A DNA stretch of 64,000 nucleotides from Ignavibacteriaceae bacterium (lineage in GTDB: Bacteria; Bacteroidota; Ignavibacteria; Ignavibacteriales; Ignavibacteriaceae): contig JACZKK010000166.1 in assembly GCA_014860115.1 (NCBI GenBank), forward strand, positions 1 through 64,000. The letters run 5' to 3'. The first letter of the stretch is position 1. The number at the start of each line of letters is the position of its first letter. This document shows, in pieces, positions 23,991 to 33,485 of the stretch. The translations under genes and the position numbers were made by a program. The notes beneath the pieces were generated by a model. That model was not told the origin of the DNA. It saw nothing but the letters and a program-made list of their open reading frames with translations, and searched no databases.

Positions 23991-26606
23991 TCAAAACGCT
24001 ATCCCTAAACCAAGATAAAAAGTTGTTCTTTCAGGCGAAAAAGCAACATATGATGAACCGATGATCATCGAATTGAGATATGAAACCCACAGTCCAACTC
24101 CGTAGGATGGATGCCATTTATTAGAATTATCATTCTCTGTAAATACTCTTCCTGTTTCAGCGAAAAGATTCACTCCTAACCTGCTCTTTAAAATGATATT
24201 TATTTGTGTAACAAAAAGTCGAAGTTCAGCCTGGCCAAATAATGCAGCATCACCAGAAAATCTTTTATCGTTATAACCTCTCAAACTATTTTCACCTCCT
24301 ACAGTAGCTCCTGCAAAAAATGGATACTTGCCAAATACTTTACTTCCTCCTGCTCTCAAGGCAAGAGTCGCGAACGAACTGAACTCAGGTGTTAAATAAC
24401 TTCTAAGATCGAATCCTGCATAATAAAATCCTTCCGGATCACTAAATATTTCCGGAAATAATCGGCTGGTAAATTTTATATAATAACCTTTAGTTGGGTA
24501 GTCTTCATTATCTCTGCCATCAATTGCAAGACCGAGATGAAAACCTAATGGACTGATTTTACCCAAGCCATAATCTTCATACCTGAAACCGGTGAGAAGT
24601 GTATCATTTTCTAAAGAGGTTTGTGATCTGATAAAAGATATTCCAAAGCTGCCTTGCAAGATATGATTAAAATCGTAAAACAGTGTTGGAAATAAAGTCA
24701 CTAACTCCTGATTTACTTTGTAGTAATTGTTATTTTCCAAATCTATATCAAAGGATGTTTCATTACCATATCCAAAATACCTCGCAACGAATTGTTCTGT
24801 TAATTGCAGCAGCACGTTCAGTCGTCCGCCTCTAAGCACTGAGTAAAAATCTGCTTCGTATGCTGCTGTAATATTTCCAAATCGAGTTGCATAACTTAGA
24901 GTAACTTGCTGCATGTAATCTTGTGGAATTGCTCTAAAGCCATATTGATTCAGTTGAATTCCTCCGCCTATTGTCAGACCATAGTCAGTATTGAAACCGA
25001 GAATTGGAACCGGAAGCCAGTTATGACCTCTGTCAAGCTGCAGCGGTTCGTATTTTTCAAAATCATCTTTTGGTTCAGGCCAAAATGAATCATCGAATGA
25101 TGTTCCTGGTCCTTCCTCCACATAAGTATTATCGCCGCTGTCATAAAATTTTGTTTTTCCCTGAGTTGATGAAAATGGAGTTATAGAAAGAAAGTAACCA
25201 AAAACAATTGATTCGTCAATTAATTCATCTTTTCCTTTTCCTCCCACAATTCTAATCACCGGTGCTTCTGAACATTCTCCATAAACATAAGCCTTATCAT
25301 CTCCCTCGTTTAAATGAATTCTCAAATCTTTGGTAATTTGGTTATCAAAAATTTTATAGAAGAGCGGTTCGCCCTTTCCCCCACCTGAAGATTTGTCTCT
25401 TTTAAATATAGAAACTATTGTTGAGTTATCATCCATTCTGTTGACTTCGACATAATCGTCTTCATCACTGCAAAAAATATCAATATACTTGTTAACAAGA
25501 CCATAAAACTCATCAGAAGCCCATTGCAGATTATCCCTTCGTGATTTTAGCTTGGAAGTAATTTCATCAGCACAAATCGTATATACTTCCGGTGGGAGGT
25601 GTTTGACTGCATCTTCAATTACCTCATCGGTGATACAGTATTTAACATAAGCTGTAACAGAATCCCAGGTTTTTTTATCAAGCTCTGTTAAAACTCTTCT
25701 GTCGAGAAATCTGCCGTTCCAGGTAAGGTCTTCAATCTGAGGATAGTCTTCTCCAAAATGATTTAGTTGAGGAATAAGATAAGCAGCTATGAATGGGAAA
25801 AGTCCATCATACTTTGAGAATGCCTGATCCCTGTCACGTGGAATTGGTTTCCAGATCTTCCCATCTGCTTCTTCGTATTTAGCCCATCGCCATTGGTCCA
25901 TATGACGGTCCCAATCGCCAACAATTAGATCAAGCAATCGTGCTTCCAGGAATTCTTCGGCATCAATTTTTTGATTTCGTTTTTTAGCTAAGTAATCAAA
26001 AAGTTTATAAGTTCCTTTCACATCAATTGCATTTTCAAAACCTGGGAAGTCATCTTCTCCCTCGGAAGGATGCTCTTCAATGAATCCAAGAATTCCGCCA
26101 AACTCAATTTTATATTCACCAAGTTTTTCATCGTCTGGCATAAACACTAACTGTGGTGCAGCATCCAGAACCCCTACAGCATCAAGAATTGATGCAACAA
26201 CAAGTGCTGCATAGGGATTTGCTGAACTAATCTGATCCTTTACCAAATCTTCTGCAATTGACTCGCGAAGTTCCTCCGGTAATACTTTAGAAGGATCTTT
26301 ATCGATTGATCTGAATTTCCATATTTTTCCGTTCTGCCCTTTTAATCTAAGCGATTTGGTTTGCAATCCCCCACCTCGTTCAATTGGAATCAATCCACCG
26401 GCAAATTTATCAAGGTTAAGAACTTCAACTTTGATTGGAGTCGTCCAGACTCCACGCCAGTGTTCGCCGAAGAAGAATTTGTGTAATCCGCCTGCAGAAT
26501 ATATTTCGCTCGGAATTACAGTAATGGAGTCAGGCAGTGAATTAGACTGTGGATATAAAATTGAAATATTCAGCAGAAGCAGCAAAAAAGAAAAAATGAG
26601 TTTCAT
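23991..26606 (-). CDS. Kinase-like periplasmic domain fused to an Omp85/BamA-type barrel (second copy)
   Basis: The 871-residue product has a signal peptide (LLNISILYPQ). Residues about 35-370 carry GGGLQTKSLRLKG (78-90), GDWDRHMDQWRW (230-241) and PRDRDQAF (256-263), recalling the catalytic-loop GNxDRH and metal-binding DRxxxF elements of FAM20/HipA/CotH-type kinases. Residues about 530-871 form a D15/surface-antigen barrel with the loop-6 motif SLRGYNDKRF. The paralogue at 28682 has the same order. I infer an outer-membrane protein holding a kinase-like domain in the periplasm; activity is untested. It is the last gene of a four-gene minus-strand operon, 49 nt after the phosphoesterase gene. 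Confidence 0.72.
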   Translation of the reverse strand: MKLIFSFLLLLLNISILYPQSNSLPDSITVIPSEIYSAGGLHKFFFGEHWRGVWTTPIKVEVLNLDKFAGGLIPIERGGGLQTKSLRLKGQNGKIWKFRSIDKDPSKVLPEELRESIAEDLVKDQISSANPYAALVVASILDAVGVLDAAPQLVFMPDDEKLGEYKIEFGGILGFIEEHPSEGEDDFPGFENAIDVKGTYKLFDYLAKKRNQKIDAEEFLEARLLDLIVGDWDRHMDQWRWAKYEEADGKIWKPIPRDRDQAFSKYDGLFPFIAAYLIPQLNHFGEDYPQIEDLTWNGRFLDRRVLTELDKKTWDSVTAYVKYCITDEVIEDAVKHLPPEVYTICADEITSKLKSRRDNLQWASDEFYGLVNKYIDIFCSDEDDYVEVNRMDDNSTIVSIFKRDKSSGGGKGEPLFYKIFDNQITKDLRIHLNEGDDKAYVYGECSEAPVIRIVGGKGKDELIDESIVFGYFLSITPFSSTQGKTKFYDSGDNTYVEEGPGTSFDDSFWPEPKDDFEKYEPLQLDRGHNWLPVPILGFNTDYGLTIGGGIQLNQYGFRAIPQDYMQQVTLSYATRFGNITAAYEADFYSVLRGGRLNVLLQLTEQFVARYFGYGNETSFDIDLENNNYYKVNQELVTLFPTLFYDFNHILQGSFGISFIRSQTSLENDTLLTGFRYEDYGLGKISPLGFHLGLAIDGRDNEDYPTKGYYIKFTSRLFPEIFSDPEGFYYAGFDLRSYLTPEFSSFATLALRAGGSKVFGKYPFFAGATVGGENSLRGYNDKRFSGDAALFGQAELRLFVTQINIILKSRLGVNLFAETGRVFTENDNSNKWHPSYGVGLWVSYLNSMIIGSSYVAFSPERTTFYLGLGIAF

Positions 26607-26655
26607 ATTATTCGAATTCTACTATGCACTAATATAAAAAATGATTTTTAGATTG

Positions 26656-27819
26656 TCATTTCTCTAACCACATTGAGAATACGTTTTGTGTGTCTCCATT
26701 TTCATTAATTACTCTTAATACATTTAATTGGATTCGTTCATCACTAAAAATATTGAGGGAAACAAAACCTTCAAACCTCCCGGCAAATATTGTATCCTCC
26801 CCTTCTCCCAGTGCTTTTTCAACATGTCCCCAAATCCCTGCTCCACTGACAACATAAATATTATCATTAACTCCTTCTAATATTTGCAAAGCATGTTCAT
26901 GCCCTGATGCATATAAAATTCCTGAATATTTGGATAAAACTGACTCGACTTTGATTTTAAAATTTTGATAATTATCGCTTGCAATATCCTGACTAGAAAC
27001 ACCGCTTCCCCTGATCAGCGGGTATAGCGAGCCAATGATCGGAAGAGGAAGCCAGAGATACTCATTCAGATTAGTTAATGGAAAGATATGGTCTTGCCAG
27101 GTGAAATAACCACCGTGTGGTCCGTGAGTGCTTAATGGGTGATGAGCAGCAATTACGACTAATTTATCTTGTGATGCATTAAGAACGCTGTCCAACGCAC
27201 CAGTTATTTCTTCCTCAGTGCAGAATGAACATAAACTATCTGATGGTCCGGGACGAAGATTTTCATCCTGAAACCACCATTGCGAATCTAGTATAATAAT
27301 TCTGATTTGATCTGCAATGTTCAAGACTTCAGGACCGGGGCAGCCGCTTATTGGTAAGAATATAATATTATCAATTTCTTTATCATTTATATATTCAGAT
27401 TGTCGTATTATTCTTTCCCAGCATTCATCATTTCCCTGAGCCCAATCGTGATTACCAGGAATGAAGATACCTTGCGCACCGGCTTCTACAACTGTATTAA
27501 TCTGTTCATCAATTCGCCTTTCATATTCCTTCCGATCAGGATCATCTTCAGCAGGAAGCCCATTTGAATAAATGTTGTCACCAAGAAAAATAACCAGCGT
27601 GCTTTCAGGAATAATTGATGCTTCAGTTTTTAACCCCTGAAGAACTGGCTCTTTAATATCTTTTGCCGGTTCACCTGCATCTCCGATAAGTATAATTTTA
27701 TAGGAAATATTTTCATCAATGTTTGATAATAATGAATCTGGAAGAACAGATGAAAGAACAGATGTTGAACTGAATACAAATATTACAATCAAGAATACTT
27801 TTGCAGGATTATATTTCAT
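26656..27819 (-). CDS. Exported calcineurin-like metallophosphoesterase
   Basis: The five phosphoesterase blocks are all present: IGDAGE (D47), LGDNIY (D81), PGNHDW (N123, H124), AAHHP and ASGHEH. The order and the GDNIY form resemble purple-acid-phosphatase-type enzymes. A leader at residues 7-25 suggests export to the periplasm. In related bacteria a phosphoesterase of this type can be fused to the N-terminus of an Omp85-type barrel; here it is a separate gene between the two barrel genes. Its start overlaps the preceding SdiA-regulated-type gene by 4 nt (ATGA), so the two are coupled. Confidence 0.85.
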   Translation of the reverse strand: MKYNPAKVFLIVIFVFSSTSVLSSVLPDSLLSNIDENISYKIILIGDAGEPAKDIKEPVLQGLKTEASIIPESTLVIFLGDNIYSNGLPAEDDPDRKEYERRIDEQINTVVEAGAQGIFIPGNHDWAQGNDECWERIIRQSEYINDKEIDNIIFLPISGCPGPEVLNIADQIRIIILDSQWWFQDENLRPGPSDSLCSFCTEEEITGALDSVLNASQDKLVVIAAHHPLSTHGPHGGYFTWQDHIFPLTNLNEYLWLPLPIIGSLYPLIRGSGVSSQDIASDNYQNFKIKVESVLSKYSGILYASGHEHALQILEGVNDNIYVVSGAGIWGHVEKALGEGEDTIFAGRFEGFVSLNIFSDERIQLNVLRVINENGDTQNVFSMWLEK

Positions 27820-28679
27820 TTCTTGGTTTTTGATTTTAATTTGATGACTGAGATCGTTCCGGATTTTTTTTGACCTTCATCTGAAATCAGCATAGTTCCA
27901 TCCTTGAGAAAAGTTATTCCTTCAGCCTGTGGATTTACTTTAGGATTTAGTCTGGTTGCTGCTAAAATTTTTCCTTGCGGATTCAATTCGATAACAGACG
28001 GAGGATTAGATGAAATCACGAAAAAATTTCCATTCAATGGATTTTTTTCAATACCTGAAGGTGCAAAATCCTTAAATCCAAACTTCTGCATAAGTTCTTT
28101 CAATGAGATCACAAATCTCGGAGAGCGTTCAAGACTCATTTTTTTCAGGTTGAATGAGTAGATTGTTCTTGAATTTGCATTACCCATCCCGGGTTCATTT
28201 TTGCAAGCTAAAAGTAATGAATTTGTAGTTCTGTCATAACACAATCCTTCAACATCATTTTCAATCTTTAGAGAGGTTTTAAACATTTCAAAATCTGCAA
28301 ATTCATTCTTCGTTAAATGATTAAATTTAAATATGACTCCGTTACTGGTTACCATATAAACTGAATTATTCACAGCAGCAATTCCTTCAAAATCCTTCTG
28401 GACTTTCTCATCACCTATTTTTAGTTTACTGGTCATTTCGAAGTTAGTAATTTTTAAGGTATAAACTATTCCTTCTTCGTCATTGTGAGTGAGTAATTCT
28501 AGGTCATTTAATAATGCGAGTCCGCTGACTTCTTTTAGTGACTTGTTCAGTTTAAATAAAGTTGCGCCTTCAAAATTATATTCGCCAAGAAGACTGTTTG
28601 ATTTTTCCTGAGAATGTATTTCAGTATTAAATAACAAAATAAGAAGTACTAGCAAATAGGTTAGGTTTAAGTATTTCAT
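27816..28679 (-). CDS. SdiA-regulated/YjiK-type beta-propeller protein
   Basis: The 287-residue product has a signal peptide (leader ending NTEIHSQ) and repeated blades ending in motifs such as KEVSGLALLNDLELLTHND, DFEGIAAVNNSVYMVTSNG, DVEGLCYDRTTNSLLLACKN and AEGITFLKDGTMLISDEG, the pattern of the SdiA-regulated/YjiK family. It should fold into a secreted propeller with no known enzymatic activity. It sits 2 nt after the stop of the first kinase-like/Omp85 gene and overlaps the phosphoesterase gene by 4 nt. A sensing or substrate-presenting role in this operon is inference. Confidence 0.78.
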   Translation of the reverse strand: MKYLNLTYLLVLLILLFNTEIHSQEKSNSLLGEYNFEGATLFKLNKSLKEVSGLALLNDLELLTHNDEEGIVYTLKITNFEMTSKLKIGDEKVQKDFEGIAAVNNSVYMVTSNGVIFKFNHLTKNEFADFEMFKTSLKIENDVEGLCYDRTTNSLLLACKNEPGMGNANSRTIYSFNLKKMSLERSPRFVISLKELMQKFGFKDFAPSGIEKNPLNGNFFVISSNPPSVIELNPQGKILAATRLNPKVNPQAEGITFLKDGTMLISDEGQKKSGTISVIKLKSKTKK

Positions 28680-28681
28680 AA

Positions 28682-31309
28682 CTAAAACATTTGTCCTGCA
28701 CTAATATAAAATCTTAAAGTCTCCGGTGATTTTGCAATGTTCAGAGAAAAATTAATCGCTCTGTCATTAATGCTGAACCAGAACCCGCCTCCATACGAAG
28801 TGTGCCATCTGGCAGATTCTTCGCTTCCATAAAAAACGCGACCTGTATCTGTGAACAAATTAATTCCTAATTGAAATGGGATTAAAAAATAAACTTTTGT
28901 CAAATAATATCGAAGCTCAGCTGATCCGAGAACAGCAAGATCACCAACGTATCTGTCACGAGTAAATCCTCGCAAAGTTTTTTTCCCTCCGATCGATGCA
29001 CCTTTATAGAAAGGATAATCACCCCAGGCAATTTCACTGTATGCTCTCAATGCCAGTGTTACATCCGGTAAATATTTAGGGGTTAAGTAAGTCCTGCCAT
29101 CTAAAGTGATTTTTCCAAAAAAATCTTTATTGTTCAGTGTTGGAGGATAAATTTCTGCATAAGTATCAAAATAATATCCAGAGTAAGGAATTTCCTTATC
29201 ATCTCTGTTATCAAATCTGAGTAATGCTGATAGAGCGAAGAAATCCAAAGTTCCTAAACCGTATGGCTGAAGTTCATAAGCGAGAGTATTTTCTTTTTCT
29301 AAAACATCAGCAAGTTCTAATAAAATCCCCGAATGAATTGTCAACGCTTTTTGTACAGGAATTTCTAAATAAAAGCCAGCACTAACATATCTCTGATTAA
29401 CATTATAGTAATCCTCTTCAACTAAACTTTCGTCTCTAACTGTTTCATTTCCAAAGCCATAAAATCTGGTAATTTCCAGTCCAGTAAATTTAGCAGGAAT
29501 TTTCACATTCATTCCATCAATCATATCATTGAAATCTCCAAGGAAAATAAATTCTGCTCTTTTAGAAATTGTAGCATAGGAACCTGTCAAATCAAAACGA
29601 TGAGCGAATGGAAGTTTTCGAAAATCGTAATAATTGATTCTTCCTCCGATTCCAAGAATAAATCCATCATCTGTGTTATATTCAAATGGGACTAATACAT
29701 TGTAATCTCTGAACCTGTCCTCAATCAAGGGCTCGTATCTTTGCTGAGGATCTTCAGGTAAAATGTATTCCTCATCATTTGTGTAAGTTCCTTCACCTTT
29801 TATGAATTTTGTTTTTTTTCCTGAATCATAAAATTCAGTTTTTGTTTCAGCATCTGTAAAAGGAGTAACAGATAAAAAATATCCTGTTACTTTTGAGCTG
29901 TCAATCAATTCATCTTTTCCTTCACCGCCTTCAACTATTATTCTCATTCCATCTTCAACTTGTCCGGTAACAACAACAAGATCATCTCCGCCCATCATGT
30001 GAAGTCTTAGCTCATCTGTGACAGTATTATCGAGTAGTCGATTATACACAATTGATTTTTTTTTGTTTCCAGAATCTTTATCACGTTTGGAAACAGTCAC
30101 TTCGGTAAAAACATCATTTACTCTTTTCACTTCAGCATATTCATCTTTATCACTGCAATAAACATCCACATATTTTGAAACCCAATTATAAAATTCATCA
30201 GATGCATTTATTAACTGATCACGTCTCGATTTAAGTTTAGCGATTAGGTGTTCTCCCTCAATTTGAAAATATTCTTCAGGCATTTGTTTAACAGCCCGTT
30301 CAATAGTTTCATCTGTAAATTTACTTTTGATGAAAGCTGAGACAGAATCCCAAACAGGTTTATCAAGTGAACTTTGAAGTCTTCTATCCAAATGCCTTCC
30401 TTCCCAGGTCATATCAAGCATAGCTGGCATATCATAATCGAAATGTACCATTGAAGTGATGGCAACTGTCATCATTCGTGGAAATAATCCATCGTAAAAC
30501 GGAAACGCGAAATCTCTATCCTTTGGAATCGGTTTCCAGATTCTTTTTTTACCATTCTTGTATCCGGCCCAATTCCACTGACCGGCGTGTCTATCACGAT
30601 CACCAATAAATATATCAAATAATCGTGCTTTTAGAAACTCAACCGCATCAACTATTTCATCATTATCTTCCTGAAGTTCCATGTACAACTTAAAAGTGTT
30701 TACAATTTTATCTGCTCCTGCAAAATTTAATGTCTCATTATCATAGTCTTCCGGATTTTCTTCAATCATCCCTAATACACCGAAAAATTCATCTCTGAAA
30801 TCACCTAATTGTTCGTCATCAGGCATTAGACAGATTATAGGTTTCGAATTAAGAATTCCAACTGAATCCATTAATGAAGAAGCTACAACCGCCGATACAG
30901 GATTTGTGACACTAATCTGATCCAGCATTGCATCTGCAACAACTGATTCCTTAAAATCCGGAGGCAGACTTCTAGTAACGTCTTTATCGATTGAACGAAA
31001 TCTGTATTCTTTACCATCGCTGCCTATAAATTTCAAAGATTTGGTCTGAAGTCCACCACCTTTCTCATAGGGTGTCAATCCGCCAGCAAACTTTTGAAGA
31101 TCAAGTATAGGCACCTTAATTGGAGTAATCCAAATATCTCTCCAGTGATCTCCTGCAAAAAATCTAGTAAAGCCGCTAGCAGAGTAATCTCCTGCAATGA
31201 CAATTTCAGTTCCTTTAAAATTGCTGGAGGTGTCCTGTGCAAAACAATCAACTACAATGAAGATTGAGAATAAAAATATTAGAGACTTATAATTGAAGAA
31301 TTTTTTCAA
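28682..31309 (-). CDS. Kinase-like periplasmic domain fused to an Omp85/BamA-type barrel (first copy)
   Basis: The 875-residue product has a signal peptide ending VVDCFAQ. The N-terminal half carries GGGLQTKSLKF (about 84-94), GDRDRHAGQWNW (236-247) and PKDRDFAF (262-269) at the same spacing as in the paralogue at 23991, which supports conservation of a kinase-like active site. The C-terminal half is an Omp85-type barrel with TLRGFTRDRYVGD and ends in YISAGQMF. POTRA-like repeats are not evident. It starts the minus-strand operon of four genes. Identity between the two copies is moderate, so they are old duplicates rather than a recent tandem copy. Confidence 0.72.
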   Translation of the reverse strand: MKKFFNYKSLIFLFSIFIVVDCFAQDTSSNFKGTEIVIAGDYSASGFTRFFAGDHWRDIWITPIKVPILDLQKFAGGLTPYEKGGGLQTKSLKFIGSDGKEYRFRSIDKDVTRSLPPDFKESVVADAMLDQISVTNPVSAVVASSLMDSVGILNSKPIICLMPDDEQLGDFRDEFFGVLGMIEENPEDYDNETLNFAGADKIVNTFKLYMELQEDNDEIVDAVEFLKARLFDIFIGDRDRHAGQWNWAGYKNGKKRIWKPIPKDRDFAFPFYDGLFPRMMTVAITSMVHFDYDMPAMLDMTWEGRHLDRRLQSSLDKPVWDSVSAFIKSKFTDETIERAVKQMPEEYFQIEGEHLIAKLKSRRDQLINASDEFYNWVSKYVDVYCSDKDEYAEVKRVNDVFTEVTVSKRDKDSGNKKKSIVYNRLLDNTVTDELRLHMMGGDDLVVVTGQVEDGMRIIVEGGEGKDELIDSSKVTGYFLSVTPFTDAETKTEFYDSGKKTKFIKGEGTYTNDEEYILPEDPQQRYEPLIEDRFRDYNVLVPFEYNTDDGFILGIGGRINYYDFRKLPFAHRFDLTGSYATISKRAEFIFLGDFNDMIDGMNVKIPAKFTGLEITRFYGFGNETVRDESLVEEDYYNVNQRYVSAGFYLEIPVQKALTIHSGILLELADVLEKENTLAYELQPYGLGTLDFFALSALLRFDNRDDKEIPYSGYYFDTYAEIYPPTLNNKDFFGKITLDGRTYLTPKYLPDVTLALRAYSEIAWGDYPFYKGASIGGKKTLRGFTRDRYVGDLAVLGSAELRYYLTKVYFLIPFQLGINLFTDTGRVFYGSEESARWHTSYGGGFWFSINDRAINFSLNIAKSPETLRFYISAGQMF

Positions 31310-31400
31310 ACAAATCCATTATAATTTTAGAAGCTGTTAGTTCCTATGAGAACCTATAGCTAAAATATAGTAGAAATTTTTATTTATAGATGGAAGAGAA

Positions 31401-33329
31401 CTACTCCAGAGGCAGATTCATACGTTTCAGAATTTCTTTAAAGCGTGGATGATCTTGAAGTTCTTTCCAGAATCTACCATTTATAAAATTCAATCCGCCC
31501 AGACGTTTATCTATTGCATTGTGAAGTGAATCAATAGCCTTATCAAATTCACCAAGTCCTGTGTAAACAATAGCGAGTTCCAAATCAATTGTTAGATGAG
31601 TTGATTCCGTTGTTTCAGCTTTACGAATGAATTCCATTGCTCGTTCAGTTTGTCCGAGTTTAGCGTACGCGTAGCTCAAACCGGAAGCTGCTTTCATAAT
31701 ATTTGTCGGCTCATCTAGAATCTTTTTGAAAATTTCGATTGCTTTATCATATTGATTTGATCTCAAATACATCCATGCCATGCTGTTCAATGCATCTCCA
31801 AAATCAGGATCGAGTTCAATGGTTTTTTTTGCTTGCGCAATTGCGTTTTCAGTTTGGTTGTTATTATAATAAACATATGACAAACTATAGCTGATAGGTG
31901 CATTCAAAGGATCGAGCTGATGAGCAAGTTCAGCTTCCTTCAGTGCTTTTTTGTGATATCCCAGAGTAGATAGAAGCATCGCATAATACTGGCGGGTTTC
32001 GGCTGAGTTTGGATTTACTTCAAGAGCTTTAAGAAAGCACTTTTCTGCGCCCTCCCAATCCCAATCATTAAAATATTTAATCATACCCATTGTGATGTGG
32101 ACGTCAATGATGGAATTATCAAGCTCATATGATTTATTAGCATTCTCTTTTGCTTTTGAATAAGCTTCTTTATTCGACATAAATCCTACAGCACCTAAAA
32201 ATATATAACAAGCCGCAAGTCGTGAATACGCAAGTGAAAAATCCGGAGCGATTGCCACAGCATCCTCGAAGTATTTTATGGCTTTAAACATAAAATCTGC
32301 TGACCATTTATTCCAGTTAAATAATCCCTTTAAATAAAGATTGTATGCGTCAATGTTTTCAGTTGGAACTTTTACGAGATGTTTTGTAGTCTTATGAATT
32401 TTAATTGTTTTTTTCAATTGATCTACAATAGAGTTGGCGAGTTCATCCTGTACTGCAAATATGTCTTCAAGGTCCCTGTCAAAAGTTTCTGACCATTTGT
32501 GATACCCATTTTCTGAATTAATCAACTGAGCAGTAACTCTAACACGATTTCCATATTTGCGCACGCTCCCCTCAAGAACTGTTTTAACCCCAAGTGTTTT
32601 TCCAATTTCCCTGATGTCTGAATTCTTTCCTTTGAATGCAAATGAAGAAGTACGTGAAGTAACAAGCAGACCATCTACTTTAGCAAGTGCATTTAATAGT
32701 TCTTCAGTTATACCGTCACTAAAATATTCGTTGTCTTTATCAGCACTAAGATTGATAAACGGCAAAACAGCAATTGAATTTTCAGAAACTGCGGATTTAC
32801 CTTCAAGCTGATCCTGAGTTGGAATAACCAGACCGTCATTATTTATTGCGTAAATTTTTACAGGATGCCTGACATTCTTAAGCTCATATCTGCCGAGGAA
32901 TACTGAGGAAACTTCAGTTTGATTTTTTAGTTCATCATTAATCTTATCCGAAACTAAAACGCTGCCAGGAACAGCCATATTTTCAATTCTGGAAGCAACA
33001 TTAACACCGTCTCCATAAACACCTTCATCATCATAAACAACATCACCGGCATGAATACCGATACGAAGCGGTACTTTTGGTTCTGTCTGTAATTCCTTCT
33101 GTATCTTTGCTCCACATACTGCAGCTTCAATAGCACTTCCAAAAATTGAGAGAGTCCCATCTCCGTAATATTGCAGGATTTGACCGCGATGTTCTAAAAT
33201 TAATCTTTCAAGGACTGCCCGATGTTTGTCTCTTAAAAATTTTGCCTGCCTTTCATTCTCCTGCATTAATGCCGTATAGCCCACCATGTCGGTGAACATA
33301 ATAGCAGCAAGCATTCGTATTTCTTTCAT
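31401..33329 (-). CDS. Class III adenylate/guanylate cyclase - TolB/FlgO-like - TPR protein
   Basis: Residues 1 to about 185 are a class III nucleotide cyclase: metal-binding D14 (FTDMVGYT) and D57 (YYGDGTL), and transition-state N110 and R114 (YGDGVNVASR). Residues about 190-300 (IAVLPFINLSADKDNEYFSD and LGVKTVLEGSVRKYG) are the TolB-N/FlgO-like module that often follows such cyclases. At least six TPRs follow to residue about 630. The enzyme would make cAMP or cGMP in the cytoplasm in response to a protein partner. The gene stands alone. The base-selecting residues were not resolved, so cAMP versus another nucleotide is open. Confidence 0.87.
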   Translation of the reverse strand: MKEIRMLAAIMFTDMVGYTALMQENERQAKFLRDKHRAVLERLILEHRGQILQYYGDGTLSIFGSAIEAAVCGAKIQKELQTEPKVPLRIGIHAGDVVYDDEGVYGDGVNVASRIENMAVPGSVLVSDKINDELKNQTEVSSVFLGRYELKNVRHPVKIYAINNDGLVIPTQDQLEGKSAVSENSIAVLPFINLSADKDNEYFSDGITEELLNALAKVDGLLVTSRTSSFAFKGKNSDIREIGKTLGVKTVLEGSVRKYGNRVRVTAQLINSENGYHKWSETFDRDLEDIFAVQDELANSIVDQLKKTIKIHKTTKHLVKVPTENIDAYNLYLKGLFNWNKWSADFMFKAIKYFEDAVAIAPDFSLAYSRLAACYIFLGAVGFMSNKEAYSKAKENANKSYELDNSIIDVHITMGMIKYFNDWDWEGAEKCFLKALEVNPNSAETRQYYAMLLSTLGYHKKALKEAELAHQLDPLNAPISYSLSYVYYNNNQTENAIAQAKKTIELDPDFGDALNSMAWMYLRSNQYDKAIEIFKKILDEPTNIMKAASGLSYAYAKLGQTERAMEFIRKAETTESTHLTIDLELAIVYTGLGEFDKAIDSLHNAIDKRLGGLNFINGRFWKELQDHPRFKEILKRMNLPLE

Positions 33330-33429
33330 AAAAAATCTATAAAATCGTTAAGTAAAAATTTTAAGAAGCAGGAAAAAATTAAAAGACTAATGGGTCAAAT
33401 GCAAAATAGCATCAACGAACGGAAAAAGA

Positions 33430-33476
33430 TGATTTTGGGTGAAAGGAAGAAAATTGAAATCTCCTCCCTTCACCCG
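33430..33476 (-). terminator. Possible terminator after the malic enzyme gene
   Basis: On the minus strand GGGTGAAGGGAGG can pair with CTTCCTTTCACCC over about 13 positions, allowing G-U pairs, 10 nt after the malic enzyme stop. The run of T after it is broken (AAAATCATCTTTTT), so this may be a terminator or only an mRNA 3'-end hairpin. Confidence 0.4.
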
Positions 33477-33485
33477 ATAATATAA

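Noticed and set aside
19938-33329. Complete Pycsar system made of the HD/PycTM gene and the class III cyclase at 31401
   Set aside because: The two genes are 10 kb apart on separate units, and the cyclase has TolB/TPR modules typical of signalling cyclases rather than PycC.
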